Shown here one piece after another: positions 8,777 to 15,684 of a stretch of DNA of 64,000 nt. Positions within the stretch are counted from its first letter, which is position 1. Every line of letters begins with the position of its first letter. Source of the DNA: JBCAXA01 sp038534295 (GTDB lineage Bacteria; Pseudomonadota; Gammaproteobacteria; Steroidobacterales; Woeseiaceae); NCBI GenBank assembly GCA_038534295.1, contig JBCAXA010000005.1, positions 62,001-126,000 on the forward strand, read 5' to 3'. The notes below the pieces were generated by a model. It did no database searches, was not told the DNA's origin, and saw nothing but the letters and a program-made list of their open reading frames with translations. Both the position numbers and the translations under genes were made by a program.

Positions 8777-9129
8777 CTGCCGAAAAATTTCTGGCGGTGT
8801 TTCAGGAATCCTTCGACGGCCCAGAGGATCTCGTGCAAAAGCGCATGATGGGCGGTACAACGTTCCTGTTGCGCGGCAACATGCTCGGCGGCGTCGACGA
8901 GCTTCCAGACGGGAGCGATCGATTCATGTTTCGCGTGGGCAAGATAAACCAAGCCTCCGCGTTGGCACTCCCGGGCACGGAGATCGTGAAAATGGGGAGT
9001 CGCAAGATGGGCGGTATGGTCTTCTACTCGCAGCGACCGGCGCTCAACTCAGCGTTGCGCCGGCTGATGGCCTTAGCCCTCGAGTTCGTCGACCCAATGC
9101 CCGCGAAGACGGCCGCGGCAAAGCGGTGA
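8773..9129 (+). CDS. TfoX N-terminal-domain protein
   Basis: 118 aa: MTAEKFLAVFQE, then KRMMGGTTFLLRGNMLGGV and a C-terminal GSRKMGGMVFYS. These match the stand-alone TfoX_N fold (the N-terminal half of the competence regulator TfoX/Sxy). The C-terminal TfoX domain is absent, so a competence role should not be assumed. ATG 8773 sits in an ATGA overlap with the SRPBCC stop. The ArsR-AHSA1-TfoX_N order suggests the three act together, but no mechanism is evident. Confidence 0.85.
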   Translation: MTAEKFLAVFQESFDGPEDLVQKRMMGGTTFLLRGNMLGGVDELPDGSDRFMFRVGKINQASALALPGTEIVKMGSRKMGGMVFYSQRPALNSALRRLMALALEFVDPMPAKTAAAKR

Positions 9130-9296
9130 GTCCTGACTGTTTCGAGCATGTGCGGATTGAGCCGTCGCAGCAACTCAACTCAAGTTTGCTCATACCGGCC
9201 CGGCGACGCATCGCCTTCGACGCGCCGGCTGGCAAGCTAGGACTCGGCGTCGCTCGGTAGCTCGTCAACAGAAACAAGGACCTGTGCGGATAGGAC

Positions 9297-10418
9297 ATGG
9301 ATAGACGTACGTTTCTCATTGGATCAGCCAGCGGCCTCGGCGCGCTCAGCGTGGCGTCGTGCGCACGCTTATCCACCCACCCACCAACAAACGACCGTCA
9401 ATCTCGCTACAGCCCGATCAAGTCGTCCGACGAACGCGTGCTTCGAAGCGTGGTAGGACTGCGACCGTTTCGGCCGGCCGGGTACCGATTGGCGATTGAA
9501 ATCCTCGACGGCAAGACGATCGTTCACAATTATGGGCATGGCGGTGCGGGCATCACGTTGTCGTGGGGCACGTCAAAGACGGCGGCCGAATTAGCGGTCA
9601 GCAGCAACCCAAAAAGTGTCGCCGTGCTTGGATCGGGTGTCATGGGCCTAACGACGTCGCTGCTGCTCGCCGAAAAGGGACTCGCCGTTGCGCTCTACGC
9701 GGCGGATTTTCCGCCGCACACCACGTCGAACGTCGCGGCAGCCGTTTGGCTGCCCAGTAGCTACTTCGACCGCGATGTCGTAACGCCCGACTTTCTAACG
9801 AGCGACCGTGCGAACATCCGTTCCTCGTTTCGGCGGTTTTTGGCATTCGTCAACCGCCCTCGCTACGGTGTGTATTGGAACACCTATCACCTACTTCGGC
9901 AGAGCGCGCCAAAAACGCAGCGTGAGCAGCCCGGCGGCGATGATTTGTATCCTGAACTCACTTACAGCGTGAACAACAATCTTTTTGGGTTCGCTCACCA
10001 AAAGAAAATGCGCGTGTTGATGATCGATCCAATGCTGTATTTGCCGAGCTTGATGCAAGATGCGCAAATCGCCGGGGTGAGGACTAGACAAGAGCGATTC
10101 GAGTCAACTGACCAAGTGTTGAGCCTCAACGCAGATGTGATCGTCAATTGCACCGGGATGGGTGCAAAAACGCTGTTCGACGACACGTCGATGTATCCCG
10201 TGCAGGGCCAGCTTACGCATCTGCTGCCGCAGCCCGAGATCAACTACTCGTATGTAGTGCCCACAGAGGATGGTTATCTGTATATGTTTCCGCGCAGAGG
10301 CTCGATTGTGTTGGGAGGAACATCGATAAAGGGTGCATACAGCACGGAACCCGACATGGCACTCGCGCGCCGGATGATCGCGGGTCACAGGGAATTGGCC
10401 GACCGGTTGCGAACCTAG
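9297..10418 (+). CDS. Tat-exported FAD-dependent D-amino-acid-oxidase-like protein, circularly permuted motif order
   Basis: 373 aa. The N-terminus DRRTFLIGSASGLGALSV is a twin-arginine signal, and VASC (about 19-22) is a lipobox, so a Tat lipoprotein is likely. The D-amino-acid oxidase motifs are all present but in unusual order. GLRPFRP (about 54-60) and NYGHGGAGITLSWG (about 78-91), normally C-terminal, come first. The dinucleotide-binding GSGVMG (about 112-117), TTSNVAAAVW and finally GGTSIKG follow. The protein ends where the canonical family would begin its GLRP block. This looks like circular permutation rather than truncation. The substrate is presumably a D-amino acid or similar amine in the periplasm. 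Confidence 0.85.
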   Translation: MDRRTFLIGSASGLGALSVASCARLSTHPPTNDRQSRYSPIKSSDERVLRSVVGLRPFRPAGYRLAIEILDGKTIVHNYGHGGAGITLSWGTSKTAAELAVSSNPKSVAVLGSGVMGLTTSLLLAEKGLAVALYAADFPPHTTSNVAAAVWLPSSYFDRDVVTPDFLTSDRANIRSSFRRFLAFVNRPRYGVYWNTYHLLRQSAPKTQREQPGGDDLYPELTYSVNNNLFGFAHQKKMRVLMIDPMLYLPSLMQDAQIAGVRTRQERFESTDQVLSLNADVIVNCTGMGAKTLFDDTSMYPVQGQLTHLLPQPEINYSYVVPTEDGYLYMFPRRGSIVLGGTSIKGAYSTEPDMALARRMIAGHRELADRLRT

Positions 10419-10525
10419 CGCATCGCCGATCAAATCCGGCTGTCGCGTAGCCGCTGTCGTGGCGTTGGAAACCTCACATCTGACAGTCCCACCGATCCTA
10501 TTTCTACCAAGAAGGACGTATACGT

Positions 10526-11110
10526 ATGCGAAAGCTCGCTGTTCTGACGTTTGTTTCACTCGACGGCGTCATGCAAGGCCCTTCCCACGCGGATGAAGAT
10601 CGGTCGAACGACTTTGACGTCGGCGGATGGGCGGCACCGTGGTGGGAGCCGGTGATGGAGGATGTCCGCGCAAGCGCAATGGCAACGAACTACGATCTTC
10701 TTCTCGGGCGTAAGACTTACGAATTGTTCGCGGGACATTGGTCGAGCAACACCGATACATCGCCGGAGGCGACGCGCATGAATGAGGCGACCAAATTCGT
10801 CGTCACGCGAGATGGCGTAGCCGCGACCTGGTCAAACTCAACGGTGCTTACCGGCGACGCGGCAGCCGAGGTGCGCGCGCTGAAGCAAACCGACGGGCAA
10901 CTGCTTCAGGTTCACGGCAGTTGGGACCTGATCCAGACACTCGCACGAGCGGACTTGATCGACGAGTATCGGCTGTGGGTGTTCCCGGTTGTCGTCGGAC
11001 AAGGCAAACGCCTCTTCCCAACCCAACCCGAACCACGGCAGTTCGAACCTGTATCGCAAGCGGTATTGAAATGCGGTGTGGTGCGGAGCTTCTTTAAGCC
11101 GAACGGCTGA
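10526..11110 (+). CDS. Dihydrofolate reductase family (RibD C-terminal-like) protein
   Basis: 194 aa. The start MRKLAVLTFVSLDGVMQGPS is the hallmark of the YyaP/YwjB-type DHFR-like family. LLLGRKTYELF and the C-terminal LWVFPVVVGQGKRLFP support the reductase fold. True DHFR (FolA) is shorter and differs in its active site, so folate reduction is not implied; NADPH-dependent reduction of an unknown substrate is the safest call. An AAGAAGG ribosome site precedes ATG 10526. It stands alone between the oxidase and the Rrf2 regulator. Confidence 0.88.
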   Translation: MRKLAVLTFVSLDGVMQGPSHADEDRSNDFDVGGWAAPWWEPVMEDVRASAMATNYDLLLGRKTYELFAGHWSSNTDTSPEATRMNEATKFVVTRDGVAATWSNSTVLTGDAAAEVRALKQTDGQLLQVHGSWDLIQTLARADLIDEYRLWVFPVVVGQGKRLFPTQPEPRQFEPVSQAVLKCGVVRSFFKPNG

Positions 11111-11224
11111 GGCTACGAAATTCGAATCGCTGCGCCTCAGTGCACCAGGAAAAGCGGCTGTTAATTCGCCTTTTGCCACAGCGATGCCGACCTTAATTGG
11201 GAGACAGATCGAAACAGCCGAGCA

Positions 11225-11722
11225 TCAGGCCGGACGCGTCGCACTCTCCTGAATCCACGCGCTGATGCGTTGCTTGCGGGCCGAGTTGGCATCCTTGGCC
11301 ACCCCCGCAACAACGTCCGTCAATGGCATTGCAGCAAGTGTCTGCCGATAGACCGCCTCAGCGCGCCTGAACGTCGCCGCAATCACGCAGGGTCCGGCGC
11401 ACTCGGCCGGCGATGCCCCGCAAGGGCCGTTGCGCCTCACTTCCGTACAGCGAAAGCTGGGCGCCGTGCCCTCGACCGCCGCGGTAACGTCCCAGAGCGA
11501 CAGACTCGCCGGGTCTTTAGCCAACCGATAGCCGCCGGCAGCACCGCGCTGCGAAATGACGATGCCTGCTCTGCTGAGCGCCTGTAGCTGCTTGGCAAGA
11601 TACGCCGGCGGTACTTCGAGAAACTCCGCCAGCGCTTCTTTGGATAGCGCCCAATCGGGTGGCAACACCGCCAGCAGCGCGCAGGTGTGCGCGGCCCATT
11701 CAACGCCTTTACTGATCTTCAC
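11225..11722 (-). CDS. Rrf2-family transcriptional regulator with four Cys
   Basis: 165 aa. The winged helix spans about 10-70 (LEVPPAYLAKQLQALSRAGIV, GAAGGYRLAK), as in Rrf2/IscR/NsrR. Cys residues occur in FRCTEV, NGPCGAS, AECAGPC, close to the Cys spacing that holds an Fe-S cluster in IscR and NsrR relatives. Redox or NO sensing is therefore plausible but not proven. It starts with GTG at 11722. It is divergent from a cytochrome b561 gene, and a small palindrome lies in the 71-bp gap. Confidence 0.9.
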   Translation of the reverse strand: MKISKGVEWAAHTCALLAVLPPDWALSKEALAEFLEVPPAYLAKQLQALSRAGIVISQRGAAGGYRLAKDPASLSLWDVTAAVEGTAPSFRCTEVRRNGPCGASPAECAGPCVIAATFRRAEAVYRQTLAAMPLTDVVAGVAKDANSARKQRISAWIQESATRPA

Positions 11723-11753
11723 TGCGCCCTAACTTTACCTTTTCATAGAATAT

Positions 11754-11768
11754 GGATATATTTTATCC
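11754..11768. promoter_or_regulatory. Candidate Rrf2 operator
   Basis: GGATA-TATTT-TATCC, a 15-bp interrupted palindrome in an AT-rich tract between the Rrf2 regulator start (11722) and the cytochrome b561 start (11794). Its position fits repression of both genes. The match to a known Rrf2 consensus is only general. Confidence 0.45.
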
Positions 11769-11793
11769 GAATTCTCCGTTCCGAGGGAAGCCC

Positions 11794-12798
11794 ATGTTTT
11801 CGCATCTCGTTCATCACTCGACCGTTGCCTCGCAGCGTAGCACTGCGGTGCGTAGGCTCCTTTTCGCGCTGGCATTCGTGGCGCTGCCGTCGGTCGGCCT
11901 CGGCGCGGAGTTGTCGGACAACGCCGAGCGCCTGCCGGGCAACGACGAGAGCTGGATCGCACTGGTGATCGTTGTTGGCTCCGTGTTCGCCGCCTGGTTT
12001 CTCAATCACCGGGCACCCGCGGTGCGCGTGTTCGGAACGATCCTGGCCGCCATCGGCTGCCTTGCCGTCGCTGGCTGGTTCTTCTTCTACGTACTCGGCA
12101 CCGGATTTCTCGAGAACCCTAAGCCGAACGAGACGCCGCTGGACTCCGCCAAACCCGCCCTACTCTGGCTGCAGAGCGCGGTAGCGCTCATCGCGGGACT
12201 CGGTTTGCTGCTCGTTGCGTATCGCCAGTCGGGAGCTGGTGCGGAGTTGGATCTCGGCAGTCAAAACGAAACCGACCGTTACGGTCGTGTGTCCCGCATG
12301 CTGCATTGGACCATCGCGATTTTGTTCATCGCGATGATCCCAATGGGAATCTACGCCACGATCATTCCGGAGGGCGTGCCCTACCGGCTCGAGTACTACG
12401 TCGTCCACAAGACGATCGGCGTGATCATTTTTGCCCTCGTCATCCTGCGCCTCGCCTGGAACTTCCGGTCACGCCGTCCGAAAATGGCCACGACAATCAA
12501 ACCGGTAGAGCGAAAACTCGCCCACGGTGCGCATGTCACGCTGTATTTCCTGATGATCGCGCTACCGATTACCGGGTTCATCATGACGACCTATTTCGGC
12601 GCCCCCACCTATTTCTTCGCGTGGGAAATGGCGCCGCTGTGGGAGCCTAGCGAGACGGCGATCAAACTTTGGGGCCTGCTGCACAAGTACCTGCTGCCGT
12701 ACCTGATCTACGTAATCCTCGGCGCGCACATACTCGGGGCTTTGAAGCACCAGTTTGTCGACAAACACGGTGGTGTGCTCAACCGTATGGTGTCCTGA
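11794..12798 (+). CDS. Cytochrome b561 family membrane protein
   Basis: 334 aa integral inner-membrane protein. The C-terminal ~190 residues form the four-helix b561 domain with its haem-ligand His residues: RMLHWTIAILF, YYVVHKTIGVIIF, HGAHVTLYFLMIALPITGF and LGAHILGALKH. The N-terminal ~140 residues add a signal-like helix and two or three more membrane segments, so it is longer than the minimal family. ATG 11794 is chosen because GAGGG lies 6-7 nt upstream; the ATG at 11752 has no ribosome site. It probably moves electrons between quinol and an unknown acceptor. It is divergent from an Rrf2 regulator. Confidence 0.9.
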   Translation: MFSHLVHHSTVASQRSTAVRRLLFALAFVALPSVGLGAELSDNAERLPGNDESWIALVIVVGSVFAAWFLNHRAPAVRVFGTILAAIGCLAVAGWFFFYVLGTGFLENPKPNETPLDSAKPALLWLQSAVALIAGLGLLLVAYRQSGAGAELDLGSQNETDRYGRVSRMLHWTIAILFIAMIPMGIYATIIPEGVPYRLEYYVVHKTIGVIIFALVILRLAWNFRSRRPKMATTIKPVERKLAHGAHVTLYFLMIALPITGFIMTTYFGAPTYFFAWEMAPLWEPSETAIKLWGLLHKYLLPYLIYVILGAHILGALKHQFVDKHGGVLNRMVS

Positions 12799-12864
12799 AC
12801 GACTGTTGTCTGCACGGCAACGGTCCCCAAGCGACAACCACCTTGGACGCCGCCACGGCCGTTT

Positions 12865-13464
12865 TCAAACCTCGTGCATGTATGGCGGTGCCGGCTCGTA
12901 CTCCAGTTCTTTTCTGACGCGCCGGGCAAAGGCTGGCGATGCTATTTGCCCGACGATCCACAGCGACATGTCGATGCCGGCGGAAATACCCGCGGACGAC
13001 ACGTAGTTGCCGTCTCTGACAAAACGTAAGTCGTCACATACCTCGAGCACCTGACCCGACGCCCGAATCTCGTCGACGGCCGACCAATGTGTCGCAACAC
13101 GTTTGCCGCGTGCGGGCCCGGCGGCCAGGGTAATGCGAACGCCGGTGCAGACGCTGGCAAGCAACTCGGCATTGGCTGCGGCGTTCGCAACCCAATCGAC
13201 GACGGCGGCGTCCTTCGCAACCGCCCGGCTGCCATCGCCGCCCGGCACAACGACGATGTCTGCGACTGGAGCGTTGTCGAACCCGTAATGCGGCAGCAGG
13301 CGAAGGCCGTTCACACAGGTTATGGCCTCACCGTTTGCACTGACCATGGCGACCTTAAACAGCGTTGGGTCGAACATCGCGGCGATGCCGAATACCTCGT
13401 AGGGCCCGACGCAGTCGAGTTCCTCTACCCCATCGAAAACGAGTATGGAGACCGTCTTCACCAC
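12865..13464 (-). CDS. DJ-1/PfpI family protein
   Basis: 199 aa. The nucleophile elbow LLASVCTGVRITLAAG holds the conserved Cys, with VVVPGGDGSRAV before it and SSAGISAGIDMSLWIV after it. This is the pattern of the isonitrile-hydratase/GATase1-like branch, also found in the first half of GlxA regulators. It overlaps the end of the upstream GNAT gene by 7 bp, so the two are coupled. Opposite them is a GlxA/AraC regulator with a homologous domain. The small-molecule substrate is unknown. Confidence 0.9.
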   Translation of the reverse strand: MVKTVSILVFDGVEELDCVGPYEVFGIAAMFDPTLFKVAMVSANGEAITCVNGLRLLPHYGFDNAPVADIVVVPGGDGSRAVAKDAAVVDWVANAAANAELLASVCTGVRITLAAGPARGKRVATHWSAVDEIRASGQVLEVCDDLRFVRDGNYVSSAGISAGIDMSLWIVGQIASPAFARRVRKELEYEPAPPYMHEV

Positions 13465-14048
13465 GCTGCCTCGCGCAACATCGGGTACATGACGGGCGAC
13501 GAGCCCGCTTGGATTTCGCCGATCACCGCAAAGCCGTGGCGTTCGTAGAGCGGGACACTCCTCGGACTCGATGCCTCGAGGTAGGCCGGCAGACTCTCCG
13601 CGTCACAGCGCTGTAATGCCCGCTCCATCAGGACCGAACCGATTCCGCAGCCCTGATGGGCCGGATCGGTCGCAATCATCGGCAAATACCAGCACGGTTG
13701 CTCGTGTGGATGAAACGCCGCCATTTGGCCAAAAAACGACTGTGTGTCGTCGGCCTGGTTTCGGCTCACCGTCGCATCCAGCAATGCATCGATCGCGTCG
13801 TCGTTCGCACTCGCGTCGGGCCGCAGCCAAAGCGCCGCCGCCCGATAGTTGTCGGTCACCAGCGCGGTTTCATGCTCAAAGGCACTGCCCGTAAAATGCT
13901 CGATGAAGATCGGCATAGCGCTGAGGTAAACATCCGTCTCTGGCCAAAGCCATCGCGCGATAGGATCGCTGGAGAACCCAAGCGTGACGGTTCGTATCAC
14001 GGCCGCCGTATCCGCTCTGCTGGCGGTTCTTACACTGTCGCTTTGCAT
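13458..14048 (-). CDS. GNAT family N-acetyltransferase
   Basis: About 196 aa. The acetyl-CoA loop is seen in AHQGCGIGSVLMERALQRCD (the Q/RxxGxG/A signature), followed by YLEASSPRSVPLYERHGF, a classical GNAT C-terminus. ATG 14048 is chosen over 14081 because the family pattern begins shortly after it. Its 3' end overlaps the PfpI gene by 7 bp. It is divergent from the GlxA regulator across about 90 bp. It may modify an amine or drug; the acceptor is not predictable. Confidence 0.88.
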   Translation of the reverse strand: MQSDSVRTASRADTAAVIRTVTLGFSSDPIARWLWPETDVYLSAMPIFIEHFTGSAFEHETALVTDNYRAAALWLRPDASANDDAIDALLDATVSRNQADDTQSFFGQMAAFHPHEQPCWYLPMIATDPAHQGCGIGSVLMERALQRCDAESLPAYLEASSPRSVPLYERHGFAVIGEIQAGSSPVMYPMLREAAW

Positions 14049-14136
14049 AGAATGACTGACTCGTAGGAACAGGTTGGGCACAAGCGTAGCCCCGACCGAC
14101 TGAACCCAAAGGACACAAAGCCCTCAATTCCTGCCA

Positions 14137-15138
14137 ATGCAGCGCATAGTTTTCCTCGTCTTTCCTTACTCGACCCTGCTCGACCTGACCGGTCCGTTGC
14201 AGGTGTTCGAGGATGCCAATCGGGTGCTCCCGCAAACCGAGCGGTACCGAATATCCATCGTCTCACCGTCGGGCGGCGCCGTTGCCACCGACACGGCAAT
14301 GCCGGCGCAAACCGAGTCGGCGGACGCCGTCCGTGACTCGTCGATCGACACGCTGATCGTTGTTGGTGGCAACCGCGCGCACGAGCTGTCCCGCGATCCG
14401 GCCGTAAGCAGTCTCGTCGCCAGTCTCGCAGCACAGGCTAACCGGGTCGCTGCGGTTTGCACCGGTGCATTCTTCCTGGCAGCGGCTGGTTTGCTCAACG
14501 GACGTCGCGCTGTGACGCACTGGCGCGCCGCCGACTTACTCGCTGAGCGTTATCCCGAAATCCGGCTCGAGCGCGACCCGATATTTGTACAGGACGACAC
14601 GATCTGGACGTCTGCCGGTGTAACCGCGGGCATCGACCTGGCGCTTGCGTTGGTCGCTGAAGACTGCGGACGCCAACTGGCGCTAGAACTTGCCCGGGAA
14701 CTCGTTACGTTCATGGCGCGACCGGGCGGTCAGATGCAGTTTAGTCGAGCACTGAGCGAGCAAATGCTCGACAACGCCGGTTCCTTCGACCAACTCCTCT
14801 ACTGGATTAGGGAGAATCTTACGGCCGACCTGCGCGTCGACATGCTGGCCGAACGCTGCAACATGAGCGCACGTACCTTTGCACGAAAATTTACGATGAC
14901 GTTCGGTGAGCCGCCGGCGAAGCTCGTGGAGAAGATTCGCCTCGAGGCTGCGATGGCGCTGTTGGTCGAATCGCGCATATCTTTGAAATCGATCGCGCTG
15001 CGCTGTGGTCTTATAGATGTCGAACGCATGCGCCGTGCGTTCCGTCGCCAGCTCGGTGTCTCCCCCAGCGACTACCGTGCCCGCTTCCGATCAACGCCCG
15101 ACGGCGACGTCGAGCAGAACGACTCGCAAGCAGAATGA
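14137..15138 (+). CDS. GlxA-type transcriptional regulator (DJ-1/PfpI domain + AraC HTH)
   Basis: 333 aa. Residues about 1-190 are a DJ-1/PfpI-like sensor (VAAVCTGAFFLAAAGLLNGRRAVTHW with the conserved Cys). Residues about 215-320 are two AraC helix-turn-helix motifs (MLAERCNMSARTFARKF; LKSIALRCGL; FRRQLGVSPSDYRARF). GlxA proteins activate catabolic genes for quaternary amines and related compounds. Its divergent position next to a GNAT-PfpI operon suggests that operon as its target. The end lies 87 bp before the molybdenum-enzyme genes, which are a second possible target. Confidence 0.93.
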   Translation: MQRIVFLVFPYSTLLDLTGPLQVFEDANRVLPQTERYRISIVSPSGGAVATDTAMPAQTESADAVRDSSIDTLIVVGGNRAHELSRDPAVSSLVASLAAQANRVAAVCTGAFFLAAAGLLNGRRAVTHWRAADLLAERYPEIRLERDPIFVQDDTIWTSAGVTAGIDLALALVAEDCGRQLALELARELVTFMARPGGQMQFSRALSEQMLDNAGSFDQLLYWIRENLTADLRVDMLAERCNMSARTFARKFTMTFGEPPAKLVEKIRLEAAMALLVESRISLKSIALRCGLIDVERMRRAFRRQLGVSPSDYRARFRSTPDGDVEQNDSQAE

Positions 15139-15225
15139 ATTGCCGCCGGCTGGGATGCGTTACCATTTTTGGCGCGGCGGAGATGGCGCATCGTCATTAG
15201 TTGATAACACGGAGTACGTCAGACA

Positions 15226-15684
15226 GTGATTTCCTTCATGTTGAATGGCGAACGGGTGGAAACCGACGCCGATCCGGACACATTACTACTTATTTTCCTT
15301 CGTGAAGAGCTGGGCCTGACCGGCACCAAGTACGGCTGCGGTGCGGCCATGTGCGGCGCCTGCATGGTCCATATGCAAGGCGCACCGATGTTCTCCTGCC
15401 AGATCACGCTTGCCGGGGTCGCCGGGTTGAGCATCAAAACGATCGAAGGCCTGAGCGAGAATGACGACCACCCGTTGCAGAAAGCCTGGATCGAAGAACA
15501 AGTTCCGCAGTGCGGGTACTGCCAGTCCGGGCAGATCATGCGCGCCGCGGCGTTGCTGGACTCGAACCCGACGCCGTCCGAAGAGGACATCCGTAATTGG
15601 ATGAGCACCAACCTTTGTCGGTGCGGTACCTACAATCGAATCGTCAAAGCGGTTCAACGCGCCGCAGCCGAGATGTCGGCATGA
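15226..15684 (+). CDS. (2Fe-2S)-binding subunit of a xanthine-oxidase-family enzyme (IorA-like)
   Basis: 152 aa. Two [2Fe-2S] clusters are visible: the plant-type site KYGCGAAMCGACMVHM (about 39-54) and the helical-domain site QCGYCQSGQIM with LCRCGTY near the C-terminus. This is the small electron-transfer subunit of isoquinoline-1-oxidoreductase-type molybdenum hydroxylases. GTG 15226 is preceded by GGAG; an in-frame ATG at 15238 is an alternative. It overlaps the large subunit start by an ATGA box, so the two are made together. Confidence 0.93.
   Translation: MISFMLNGERVETDADPDTLLLIFLREELGLTGTKYGCGAAMCGACMVHMQGAPMFSCQITLAGVAGLSIKTIEGLSENDDHPLQKAWIEEQVPQCGYCQSGQIMRAAALLDSNPTPSEEDIRNWMSTNLCRCGTYNRIVKAVQRAAAEMSA

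Noticed and set aside
9297..10418. Truncated or frameshifted D-amino-acid oxidase
   Set aside because: All family motifs occur exactly once; only their order is changed, and the chain ends cleanly where a permuted protein should.
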